Origin: Phycisphaerales bacterium
GTDB lineage: Bacteria > Planctomycetota > Phycisphaerae > Phycisphaerales > UBA1924
Reading direction: 5' to 3'
NCBI GenBank assembly: GCA_028289195.1
Contig: JANQQR010000002.1
Span: 1-64,000, forward strand
Length of the DNA: 64,000 bases
Part shown: positions 47,754-55,004 of the stretch, one piece after another
How the letters are laid out: the number at the start of each line of letters is the position of its first letter
How positions within the stretch are numbered: the stretch's first letter is position 1
The notes under the pieces: model-generated
Seen by the model: the letters and a program-made list of their open reading frames with translations, nothing else
Database searches by the model: none
What the model was told of the DNA's origin: nothing
Made by a program: the position numbers and the translations under genes

Positions 47754-48233
47754 TCAGGATCCGCCCCACGTGACTAGCTTATACGCCCACGCAGCGAGAA
47801 GGGCTCCCAGCGAGATCCACAGGAGCTTGCCTCCCAGGAGGTTCGTGCACAAGCGGGCGGCCGTCGATCCTGTTATCGAGACGTGCGCGAGCACCCAGAA
47901 CGCGGCCGCCGAAAGCACGCTCAGGGCCATTCCCAGCGGCTGGGTGGCGAAAGAGGCACGGAAATCGGCATCCGCGGCGTGGGAGAACGCCGTCGTCATG
48001 CCGCAGGTGGGGCAGGGAGTATCCATGGTCGCGACCCAGACGCAGGGCCGGAGTCCCAGCCTCTCGTGGGTGCCGTGGCCCTCCTCTGAGGGCTCCAGCC
48101 ACGCGGCTGTGGCCAGCACGGCCAGAGCGCCCAGCGCCAGCAGAGCGGCCCAGAGCCGCTCCGAGATGGATGCTCTGCGGGGCCGGATCGCCGTGGGCAA
48201 CCCGTCGCGATGCTCAGTCGAAGCGGAAGACAC
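47754..48233 (-). CDS. DUF2752 membrane protein
   Basis: The protein (159 residues from the GTG at 48233) carries the DUF2752 core MDTPCPTCGMTTAFSHAADAD between three membrane helices (ALLALGALAVLATAAWL; MALSVLSAAAFWVLAHV; LLWISLGALLAAWAYKL). The family is common in Planctomycetes and Bacteroidetes and its role is unknown; the Cys pair may bind metal. The start is uncertain because an ATG at 48254 and a TTG downstream are also in frame. The GTG or ATG overlaps the end of nuoA by about 20 or 41 bases. Confidence 0.72.
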   Translation of the reverse strand: MSSASTEHRDGLPTAIRPRRASISERLWAALLALGALAVLATAAWLEPSEEGHGTHERLGLRPCVWVATMDTPCPTCGMTTAFSHAADADFRASFATQPLGMALSVLSAAAFWVLAHVSITGSTAARLCTNLLGGKLLWISLGALLAAWAYKLVTWGGS

Positions 48234-48636
48234 CCTTACGATAGCCGTAGACATAGGCGATGACGGTGGTCGCCATGAAGAAGAGCACACGGCCGAGGAA
48301 CACGGGGCCGAGGGGCGTTTCCGGGTCGATGTTGGCGAACGTCGCCGCCCACGGGTAGAGGAAGATGACCTCGACGTCGAACACCAGGAACGTCATCGCG
48401 AGGATGTAGAACCGGACGTTGAACCGCTTGCGGGCGGTCCCGATGGGGTTCATCCCCGACTCGTACGCGGTCGACTTCACCTCGCCATCGCGCGAGGGGC
48501 CGAGCAGCCGGGTCAGCACGATGTTCGCAACGCCGAACGTGATCGCCATCAGCAGCAGCAGCAGGACCGGCAGATAGCCCTCCAGATCGACTGAACTGAG
48601 CATCGGGGCGGGAAGAAATGTGCTCGCCGGACTCAT
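48214..48636 (-). CDS. nuoA: NADH-quinone oxidoreductase subunit A
   Basis: NuoA is a small membrane subunit of respiratory complex I. The 140-residue product has three membrane helices and the family core YESGMNPIGTARKRFNVRFY, then LVFDVEVIFLYPWA. The ATG at 48636 (or 48603) has no Shine-Dalgarno sequence, but a -10-like TAGACT lies eight bases upstream. nuoB, usually the next gene, is found on the same strand only about 11.5 kb upstream at 60138. Confidence 0.93.
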   Translation of the reverse strand: MSPASTFLPAPMLSSVDLEGYLPVLLLLLMAITFGVANIVLTRLLGPSRDGEVKSTAYESGMNPIGTARKRFNVRFYILAMTFLVFDVEVIFLYPWAATFANIDPETPLGPVFLGRVLFFMATTVIAYVYGYRKGVFRFD

Positions 48637-48644
48637 CGGCGGAG

Positions 48645-48650
48645 AGTCTA
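48645..48650 (-). promoter_or_regulatory. -10-like TAGACT before nuoA
   Basis: The hexamer is eight bases before the nuoA ATG on the minus strand, which would leave a leader of one or two bases. It lies across the stop of the upstream gene. Confidence 0.3.
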
Positions 48651-49646
48651 GCGGGCTGCTGCGGAGTCCGCAGAGATGGGGATGACCGATCCGACGGCGC
48701 AGCCCAGACCATCCCAGTCGACCCTCTCCCCGGCGTGTCGCGGGCGGTGCGCTCGGGTCACCCGCCCGTTCTCGAGGACGAACGAGCCGGGCATCTGGAA
48801 CCCGTCTCCGTCGAGCCGGCCCACCTGGTGCCCGCGGAGTGTCGCCAGGAACCCCCGCCACCACACCTCAGGCCCGAAGAGCTGCGTGAAGCTCCCACGC
48901 TCGAGTTCGAGCGCACGGTACAGATGGCGTTCCGGGTCGCTGATCCAGGTCGCTCCGCTCAGGCTGTAGCGTTCAGCCAGATCGGCGTTCTTTTGGGGCG
49001 AGGACATCGTCACGAGCGCCAGGCGCATGCCTCGCGATTCGATGGTCTCCCGCCTCTCGGCGACCGAGGCGAGCGTCTCCCGGCAGAATGTGCATCCCGA
49101 GTGGCGCAGCAGCACAACAACCGTGGGATCCTCGCTCGAGAGATCGAGCAACGATCGGCCCGTTGCATCCGTTGCCCGCGCGAGTGCTTCGCGCAGAGGG
49201 ATCGGCGAGGTCGCCGGCAACGCGCCCGGGCGCTTGGCTGCATCCCAGAGCATCATCCCGAAGGGCACCCACCAGACAAGATCATTGGTCAGGATCGTCC
49301 AGCCGAACGCCAGCGGCAGATCGCCGCGATAGAGCGCGCCCGCGAACCCGATGGGCCCGAGGATCTTGCCCAGAAGCCCCACGAGCACGATCGGCCAGTG
49401 ACGCACGTGGTCACGGGAGGCAATCAGGTAGCCGATGCCGTACACGCCGACGATCATCCCGACGCACTGCCATATCTGGGGGTACAGCGGCGGCTCCATC
49501 CCGGCCACTTCGAAGAACAGGCCGGGAGCCAGGATCACCACAGCGCCCCAGAGCAGGTTGTAGAGACCTGCCGCTACCAGCCATCGACCCGCCCAGAGCG
49601 ACGGAGCGTGTTCCCGGGATGTCTGAGCGTCGCCCATGCTCCTCAT
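48648..49646 (-). CDS. Membrane protein fused to an AhpC/TSA-like thioredoxin domain
   Basis: The 332-residue protein has about four membrane helices in residues 20-135 (WLVAAGLYNLLWGAVVILA, IVGVYGIGYLIA, LVGLLGKILGPIGFAGAL, GWTILTNDLVWWVPFGMMLW), then a peroxiredoxin/SelL-like domain from about 150 with VVVLLRHSGCTFCRET (C185, C188), RLALVTMSS and SFVLENGRVT. A thiol-disulfide or peroxide-reducing role facing the cytoplasm or periplasm is likely. The fusion of this membrane unit with this thioredoxin type is unusual to me. It ends 12 bases before nuoA. Confidence 0.75.
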   Translation of the reverse strand: MRSMGDAQTSREHAPSLWAGRWLVAAGLYNLLWGAVVILAPGLFFEVAGMEPPLYPQIWQCVGMIVGVYGIGYLIASRDHVRHWPIVLVGLLGKILGPIGFAGALYRGDLPLAFGWTILTNDLVWWVPFGMMLWDAAKRPGALPATSPIPLREALARATDATGRSLLDLSSEDPTVVVLLRHSGCTFCRETLASVAERRETIESRGMRLALVTMSSPQKNADLAERYSLSGATWISDPERHLYRALELERGSFTQLFGPEVWWRGFLATLRGHQVGRLDGDGFQMPGSFVLENGRVTRAHRPRHAGERVDWDGLGCAVGSVIPISADSAAAR

Positions 49647-49698
49647 GGATTCGCATGGGGTGCGTTGCCGGAGTCACGAATTCCGAGCCGGCATGCGG

Positions 49699-51492
49699 CT
49701 ATGCGCAGGCGTCCTGCCAGTGTTGCAGAACCGCCTTGATATCGCGGAAATCGACCGATCCGTCGGCGTCCGCGTCACCGGGGCCGGACGAGGCGTCGTA
49801 CCGATTCAGCCAGTTCGTCAGCACCGCAACAAGGTCGGATATGTCGACAACGCCTGATCCATCGGCGTCGCCGGGGCACAGACCCGCCAGAGGTGGCTCG
49901 AGAACCACGGTCTGGTTCGCGGGGATACGGGTGAGCCGGCTGTTGGTGCCGTTGGCCCACTCCACGAGCACCTCGTCGATGCTCGTGCTGCTGCGCAGCC
50001 CGAAGTGGACGGATGCCTCAGAGTTGCCGAGGTAGCTCACGTTGCACTCGACCGAACCCACGTAGGTCACACCACCCGCCCGCGCGGTGATCCGCGTGCC
50101 GAATCCCTGTGCCGCGAGATCGGGGGCGCTGCTCGTGTCGCAGAGGAACCGGATCCAATTCGTGAGCGGCCCCGCCTGCAGGTCGTTGCGATAGAGCGTG
50201 GCGCCATCGGAGTCGAAGATCACGAAATCCTGATCGCCGTCCAGGTCGTAGTCGAATCGGACCAGGCCCTTACCGATGCCGGTGTGATTCACTCCCGCCT
50301 GCGGCGCGACGTCGGTGAAGAACGGAACACCCGTGGCGGGATTGGGCTGACCGTCAGAGATCCACACGCGCGTCGGGTCGACGCGATGGTCCTGTGCACC
50401 GGCCTCGCCGTTGATCCAGCCGTTGGTCTGGACGATGTCGAGCCATCCGTCGTGGTTCACATCCATCATGACGACGCCCCATCCCCAGCCCCCGTCGACC
50501 ACGCCGGCCTCCCGGGCCCGCTCATCGAACTCGTGATCACCCCGGTTTATGTAGAGCGTGTTCCCCCTGTCGATAAAGGGCCGGTAGATGGAGGTGACGA
50601 GCCAGTCGAGCATGCCGTCGCGATTGATGTCACCGATCGCCGAGCCCATGCCGTTCGTGTCCCTTCCTGTGCCGGCGGTCGCGGTCGCGTTGAAGAACGA
50701 CTGGGTGTCGTTCATGAAGTAGCGGGAACCGCTGAAGTCCGAGACCCAGAGCAGCTCCGGCCATCGATCGCCGTCCATGTCCGTGAATCTTGGTGTGAAC
50801 CCGAGATTCGACTCGCCGGATCCGAAGACGAGATCGGTCGAATCGGAAAACGTGCCGTCGCCGTTGCCACGGAACAAACGGTTGGTCCCGCCCTCGGGGC
50901 GCCAGCCCGCGACTGCGAGATCGAGGTTGCCGTCGCGGTCGTAGTCCCCCCAGCACGGCGTGTGGCCGGTGGGGTACACGGGCGAGGCGGTCCGGACGCC
51001 CGCGGCTTGGGCCACGTCGGTGAACGTCCCGTCCCCGTTGTTCCGGTAGAGAATGTTCCGCCCGACCGAGGGCGGGCCGAGCGGGTCGCCCCAACTCGTG
51101 ATGTAGATGTCCTCGTCTCCGTCCTTGTCGTAGTCGCCGACGGCGGCGCCCGAGCCGGCATGGAAGAGACGGACACCCCACGCCTCGCCCCGCTCGGCGA
51201 AGGTGCCGTCTTTCTGGTTGATGAACATGCGGTCGGGCTCCATGCCGCCACCCAGAACGAACAGGTCGGGCCAGCCATCGGTGTTGAAATCGCCGACGGC
51301 GCCGCCGCAGTTCATGTGGGGCAGGTCGCCGGGGAATTCGGGGTACTGGCTGCCGGGGCCGCCGAGGTACCCGAAGCCGAACGGGGCGATGAGGCCGGCG
51401 GCTTCCGTCTGATCGGAGAAGCTCGCGCCGGACGCAAGGGCTGGAGCGATAACGCCGCACGTTGCGACACCGATGATTGCGATTCTGAGCAT
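49699..51492 (-). CDS. Secreted FG-GAP/ASPIC-UnbV protein with dockerin-like tag
   Basis: The 597-residue protein has a signal peptide (about 1-20), then a seven-bladed propeller built from FG-GAP/VCBS repeats with calcium-type loops (GDFNTDGWPDLFV, GDYDKDGDEDIYI, GDYDRDGNLDLAV, GDINRDGMLDWLV, DVNHDGWLDIV), then the ASPIC/UnbV module (FGTRITARAGG, SSTSIDEVLVEWANG). Its last 59 residues are a two-repeat dockerin-like tag. GGGGGAGA precedes the ATG. It is extracellular or surface-bound, probably a binding or adhesion protein rather than an enzyme. Confidence 0.88.
   Translation of the reverse strand: MLRIAIIGVATCGVIAPALASGASFSDQTEAAGLIAPFGFGYLGGPGSQYPEFPGDLPHMNCGGAVGDFNTDGWPDLFVLGGGMEPDRMFINQKDGTFAERGEAWGVRLFHAGSGAAVGDYDKDGDEDIYITSWGDPLGPPSVGRNILYRNNGDGTFTDVAQAAGVRTASPVYPTGHTPCWGDYDRDGNLDLAVAGWRPEGGTNRLFRGNGDGTFSDSTDLVFGSGESNLGFTPRFTDMDGDRWPELLWVSDFSGSRYFMNDTQSFFNATATAGTGRDTNGMGSAIGDINRDGMLDWLVTSIYRPFIDRGNTLYINRGDHEFDERAREAGVVDGGWGWGVVMMDVNHDGWLDIVQTNGWINGEAGAQDHRVDPTRVWISDGQPNPATGVPFFTDVAPQAGVNHTGIGKGLVRFDYDLDGDQDFVIFDSDGATLYRNDLQAGPLTNWIRFLCDTSSAPDLAAQGFGTRITARAGGVTYVGSVECNVSYLGNSEASVHFGLRSSTSIDEVLVEWANGTNSRLTRIPANQTVVLEPPLAGLCPGDADGSGVVDISDLVAVLTNWLNRYDASSGPGDADADGSVDFRDIKAVLQHWQDACA
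49705..49878 (-). repeat. Dockerin-like C-terminal tag, copy 1
   Basis: This is a 58-residue Cys-to-Cys module with two EF-hand-like loops (GDADGSGVVDISD and GDADADGSVDFRD), each followed by a helix ending in W. One Ala follows the final Cys. Confidence 0.85.
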
Positions 51493-52095
51493 TCTCTCCC
51501 CCTGGAGAGCGCCAACCGATCGCTTCGAGCGGACCGTGCGCGCACCGACACCCTCGCGGGCTGATTCACGGGCAACGCGCAGCGACCCTCACGGACGAAT
51601 CGGATTGACTAGAAGCGATTCACTCGAATGACACCCCGGAACAACACGGTCAGACTTCCGTTCCATCGGTCGTTGCGGATGGGATGTCTCCCTCGCCCTG
51701 ACACGCTCACGAGCTTGGTGCGCGTGCGCCGCAATGATCCAACTCCTTGATCGATCGCGTATACGAGACGCGCGCAGGGAGCGTTGCAGTCACAAAGTAA
51801 AATCCTATTTTTGATCTAACCCATTCTCCCATATGCAATCATGCATCCGTTCCGCGCGCACGCTCAATGCGAAGCGCGCACGTCTTACTGGGAAGCAGGC
51901 GCACGACTTTCACCGCGACCACCGCGATCGCTTGGTGAATCGGGGGCGGTCGGGTTCGCGCCAGCGGTGCGACTCGTAGTTCGAACCCCCTGTGCGCCGA
52001 GGGGAATCCCGACGCTGCCGCGCAAAAGAAAGGCGGGCCGTGAGTCCCGCCTGGAGTGGTTCATCGATATCGACGGGGCATTGCCGGTCGGCCCG
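51493..52095. other. Intergenic stretch of about 600 bases
   Basis: Open frames here have poor coding character and are antisense or run into the multicopper oxidase gene. The stretch holds an AT-richer tract at about 51795-51850 (with TTTTTGATCT and CATATGCAATCATGCAT), possibly the promoter area of the FG-GAP gene, although no clear -35/-10 pair is seen. A minus-strand terminator lies at 52022-52052. Confidence 0.5.
52022..52052 (-). terminator. Rho-independent terminator of the multicopper oxidase gene
   Basis: A perfect seven-base stem AGGCGGG/CCCGCCT (52031-52037, 52046-52052) is followed on the minus strand by TTCTTTTG. It lies about 44 bases past the stop at 52096. Confidence 0.7.
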
Positions 52096-54837
52096 CTACG
52101 GGCAGACGGCGAGCCAGGAGCCGAGGACGGCCGTTATGTCCGAGAAGTCAACGGTCTGGTCACCGTTCGCGTCACCAGGGCCGGTTCCTGGGCTGTAGTC
52201 GTTGAGCCAGTTGCTCAGCACCGTCGTGACGTCACCGAAGTCCACTCCGCCGTCGCCGTTGGCGTCGCCGAAGCACAGCGGGACAACCTCGAACTGTCGC
52301 ATCATCTCGTGATCCTCGTGCTCGAGGATGTGGCAGTGATAGGCGAACAGGCCGGTGTAATCCTCGAAGCGGGCGATCACCGTGACGACCTCCTGCCGGC
52401 CGACCTGGACCGTGTCCTTCCATCCCTGTTCTGATGGCAGGATCGGGAGCGGGTTGCCGAGGATCGGGTCGTCGTTGACGTCGAACCCGAGGAACTCGAA
52501 GCGTTCGAGCACCTGGAAGAACACGAGGTGCATGTGCATCGGGTGCATGATGCCGGAGGGGTTGACGAAGCGCCAGGTCTCGATCGAGTCGAGGCGCGGG
52601 CGTTCCGTGATGTGGTCCCAGTGCATGCCGTTAATGAGCCACTCTTCGCCGGTGCACGCCTGAGGGACCTTCTGCAGCCTGAAGTCCCTGGACTGCATCG
52701 CGTGCGCCCGGTCGAGGCTCTCGATCGTGCTGAGGTTCATCGGCGTCGCGTAGGCGACTCCGGCGTCTGCCGTGACGACAAACTTCATGACCTCCGGGAC
52801 AGCGTTCGCGGGGTTTCCGTTGGGGAACGGGGCGGCCGCGGAGTTCAACAGCACGACCTCCGTGCCGGCGGTGAGCCCCGAGAAATCGATCAGCAGGTCG
52901 GCCCGCTCGGCGGGCGAGAGCGTGATCGACGTCATCGTGGTCGGCGTCTCCTGGAGGCCGCCCTCGACCCCGATGAGGTCGAACGGCAGCGCAGGGTTGC
53001 CGAAGCTCAGGGTGAGCGCCCTCGAGTTGCAGCCGTTGAGGACGCGCAAGCGGTAGACGCCCTGCTTGACCTCGTGGAAGGGCCAGGCCTTGCCGTTGAC
53101 GACAAAGGTGTCTCCGAAGAAGTGGTCCTGCCAGTTGGAGGGGTACTCGAAGTTCCCGTCTGGTTTGAACGTGCGGTCCTGGATGATCAGCGGCACCTCG
53201 AACTCGCCCGCGGGCAGCGCCAGCGACGCCTCTTCGGCGTCGCGGAAGATGTACGCGCCGGCCAGGCCCATCAAGACGTTCAGGCGCGTGATTCCGAGGG
53301 AGTGATCGTGGTACCAGCTGAGCCCGGCCCGCTGGTTGTTGGGGTAGATGTACGTGGTGCCGAATCCCGGGAGGAACGTGTCCTCGGGGTAGCCATCGAC
53401 GTTGGCCGGCACGTGCCCGCCGTGAAGGTGGGTGACGTGCTTGGCAAGATCCTCGGCCCCGTGCGGGCACAGATCGACGTCAAGGAAATGGTCCGTGCGC
53501 AAGTTGTTGCTCGAGTCGCGCAGATCGTTGAAGAACTCGACGGCGATCGGCTGGCCCGAATCGACGACGAAGCTCGGGCCCGGCCAGGTGCCGTTGTAGG
53601 CCCAGACGGTCGTCGGCGGCAAATCCCGGTGCACCTGCTGCTGGACCTGCACAATGTCCAGTTCGTACAGCGGGTATCCCTCCGGAGAGGTGCCCGAGGG
53701 CGCGATCACCGGCGGGATCGGCATCGCATCGACGTATTTCTCGAGGATGACCGGGCAGTTCGCGTCGACGCAGTCGGTCCCCGCGCCGTTGAACGATCCT
53801 CCCTGCGCCGTGCAGTCCGCTTCGGTCAGTTCCTGGCACGAGCCGTCGTTGAAGCAGCAACCCCCGGTGAGCACGGGGCACGGCGGATCCAGCGTCGCGC
53901 AGTCGGTCATGTCGCCCTGGAAGGCGCCCGACAGCGCCTGGCACTCGAGCTGCGTCAGGTTCATGCACGTCCCGTCGTCGAAGCAGCAGGCGCCGAACGG
54001 CTGGGGGCACGGGTTGGGGCTGCAGACGGTGCCGTCGCCCTGGTAGCTCCCGCCCGCCATCGTGCACTCGGATTGGGTCAGAAACGAGCAGCTCCCGTCG
54101 CCCATGCAGCACGCGCCGGCGAGCACGGGCGGGTCGAAGTCGATCGTGAGCTCCGGCACAAGGGTGCCGCTGTTGTCCTGATTGTCGCGCGACGCCCATC
54201 GCGTCGCGGTCCGAGGTGTCCCCTCGTTGCCGATGAGGAACCACCCGAAGTTCTGCGCCGGCGTGTCGAGCCAGGCCTGCACGTCCTGGACCATGGACGC
54301 CGTCGAACCCCAGGTGTAGAACTGCCCGTCAGCGCCGACGTTGAGCGTGGCGCTCGCCACCGACATGAAGTCGCCGCCGGGCATCGCCCAAGTCGGCGAC
54401 GAGCCGGGGTTGCTCTCGTTGTAGAACGTGTAGGCCCACGTCGCGTCGTTGTCCTTCGCGTCGCTGCCCTTCCCGTCGCCGGCGGCCGACTGGCCCTCGC
54501 CCCAGTCGCTCGTTGCAAAGTGCAGCGAGACCGGCTCGCCGCCGGTCTTGCGTTGCACCAGGTACATCCTCAGCTCCACGCTCGTGATCGTCGCTCCGGC
54601 CGGGATGGACCCTGCCAGATCGAACCGGACGAGCCCTCGGCGATTGCTCGGCCCGCCGCTGTTGTTGGTCCGGCCGGCGTATACGCCGTCGCCCTGGCCA
54701 TTGCTCAGGTCATTGGACTCCGAGAGAATGGTCGTGTCGGCGACCGGCTGCAGGATCACCTGGGCCGCTCCGGCGTGGGCCTGCACTCCCACGAAGGCCA
54801 ACAACGCCATCAATCCATGGATGCGCTGCGCTCTCAT
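52096..54837 (-). CDS. Secreted multicopper oxidase with DNRLRE-like, Cys-rich and dockerin-like modules
   Basis: The 913-residue protein has a signal peptide (1-25), a DNRLRE-like beta domain (26-236), three Cys-rich repeats (241-277, 282-320, 325-361), a CotA/bilirubin-oxidase-type oxidase (about 362-850) and a dockerin-like tag (854-912). All four copper motifs are intact: HLHGGH, WYHDH, HPMHMHL and HCHILEHEDHEMM, so type 1, 2 and 3 copper sites should form. It should oxidise metals, phenols or pigments outside the cell while reducing oxygen. Spore-coat-like CotA also begins its oxidase part with EKYVDAMPIPPV, as here. GGAG lies nine bases before the ATG. Confidence 0.92.
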   Translation of the reverse strand: MRAQRIHGLMALLAFVGVQAHAGAAQVILQPVADTTILSESNDLSNGQGDGVYAGRTNNSGGPSNRRGLVRFDLAGSIPAGATITSVELRMYLVQRKTGGEPVSLHFATSDWGEGQSAAGDGKGSDAKDNDATWAYTFYNESNPGSSPTWAMPGGDFMSVASATLNVGADGQFYTWGSTASMVQDVQAWLDTPAQNFGWFLIGNEGTPRTATRWASRDNQDNSGTLVPELTIDFDPPVLAGACCMGDGSCSFLTQSECTMAGGSYQGDGTVCSPNPCPQPFGACCFDDGTCMNLTQLECQALSGAFQGDMTDCATLDPPCPVLTGGCCFNDGSCQELTEADCTAQGGSFNGAGTDCVDANCPVILEKYVDAMPIPPVIAPSGTSPEGYPLYELDIVQVQQQVHRDLPPTTVWAYNGTWPGPSFVVDSGQPIAVEFFNDLRDSSNNLRTDHFLDVDLCPHGAEDLAKHVTHLHGGHVPANVDGYPEDTFLPGFGTTYIYPNNQRAGLSWYHDHSLGITRLNVLMGLAGAYIFRDAEEASLALPAGEFEVPLIIQDRTFKPDGNFEYPSNWQDHFFGDTFVVNGKAWPFHEVKQGVYRLRVLNGCNSRALTLSFGNPALPFDLIGVEGGLQETPTTMTSITLSPAERADLLIDFSGLTAGTEVVLLNSAAAPFPNGNPANAVPEVMKFVVTADAGVAYATPMNLSTIESLDRAHAMQSRDFRLQKVPQACTGEEWLINGMHWDHITERPRLDSIETWRFVNPSGIMHPMHMHLVFFQVLERFEFLGFDVNDDPILGNPLPILPSEQGWKDTVQVGRQEVVTVIARFEDYTGLFAYHCHILEHEDHEMMRQFEVVPLCFGDANGDGGVDFGDVTTVLSNWLNDYSPGTGPGDANGDQTVDFSDITAVLGSWLAVCP
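52102..52275 (-). repeat. Dockerin-like C-terminal tag, copy 2
   Basis: This is the same 58-residue Cys-to-Cys layout, with loops GDANGDGGVDFGD and GDANGDQTVDFSD and helices ending NWL and SWL. One Pro follows the final Cys. Confidence 0.88.
53755..54117 (-). repeat. Three tandem Cys-rich repeats
   Basis: There are three units of about 37-39 residues inside the multicopper oxidase, each with the pattern CCxxDGxCxxLTxxxCxxxxGxxxGxxTxC followed by a last Cys before Pro. They probably fold through disulfides. Confidence 0.85.
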
Positions 54838-54921
54838 CGCTCGGTCTCCGGTTTTTTCCCGGCTCCCCCTGGCTTGCCGCCGCCGCGGCGGGACACGCTC
54901 GGGGCGGGAGCTATATGCGGA

Positions 54922-54944
54922 ATTCTGGATACATGATTCTGGAT
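54922..54944. repeat. Direct repeat ATTCTGGAT
   Basis: Two copies (54922-54930 and 54936-54944) lie 14 bases apart between two secreted-protein genes, about 85-107 bases before the multicopper oxidase ATG. It may be a regulator-binding site for that gene, or chance. Confidence 0.35.
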
Positions 54945-55004
54945 TTCAAACGCGGCGCCCATGATGGTCCCCGTGGGCGGGGTCTTTCTGCCGGCCGGTG
55001 AGCC

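Noticed and set aside
51841..52434. Plus-strand frame covering the 600-base gap and the end of the multicopper oxidase
   Set aside because: Most of it is antisense to the oxidase tag and it crosses the terminator hairpin. There is no ribosome-binding site.
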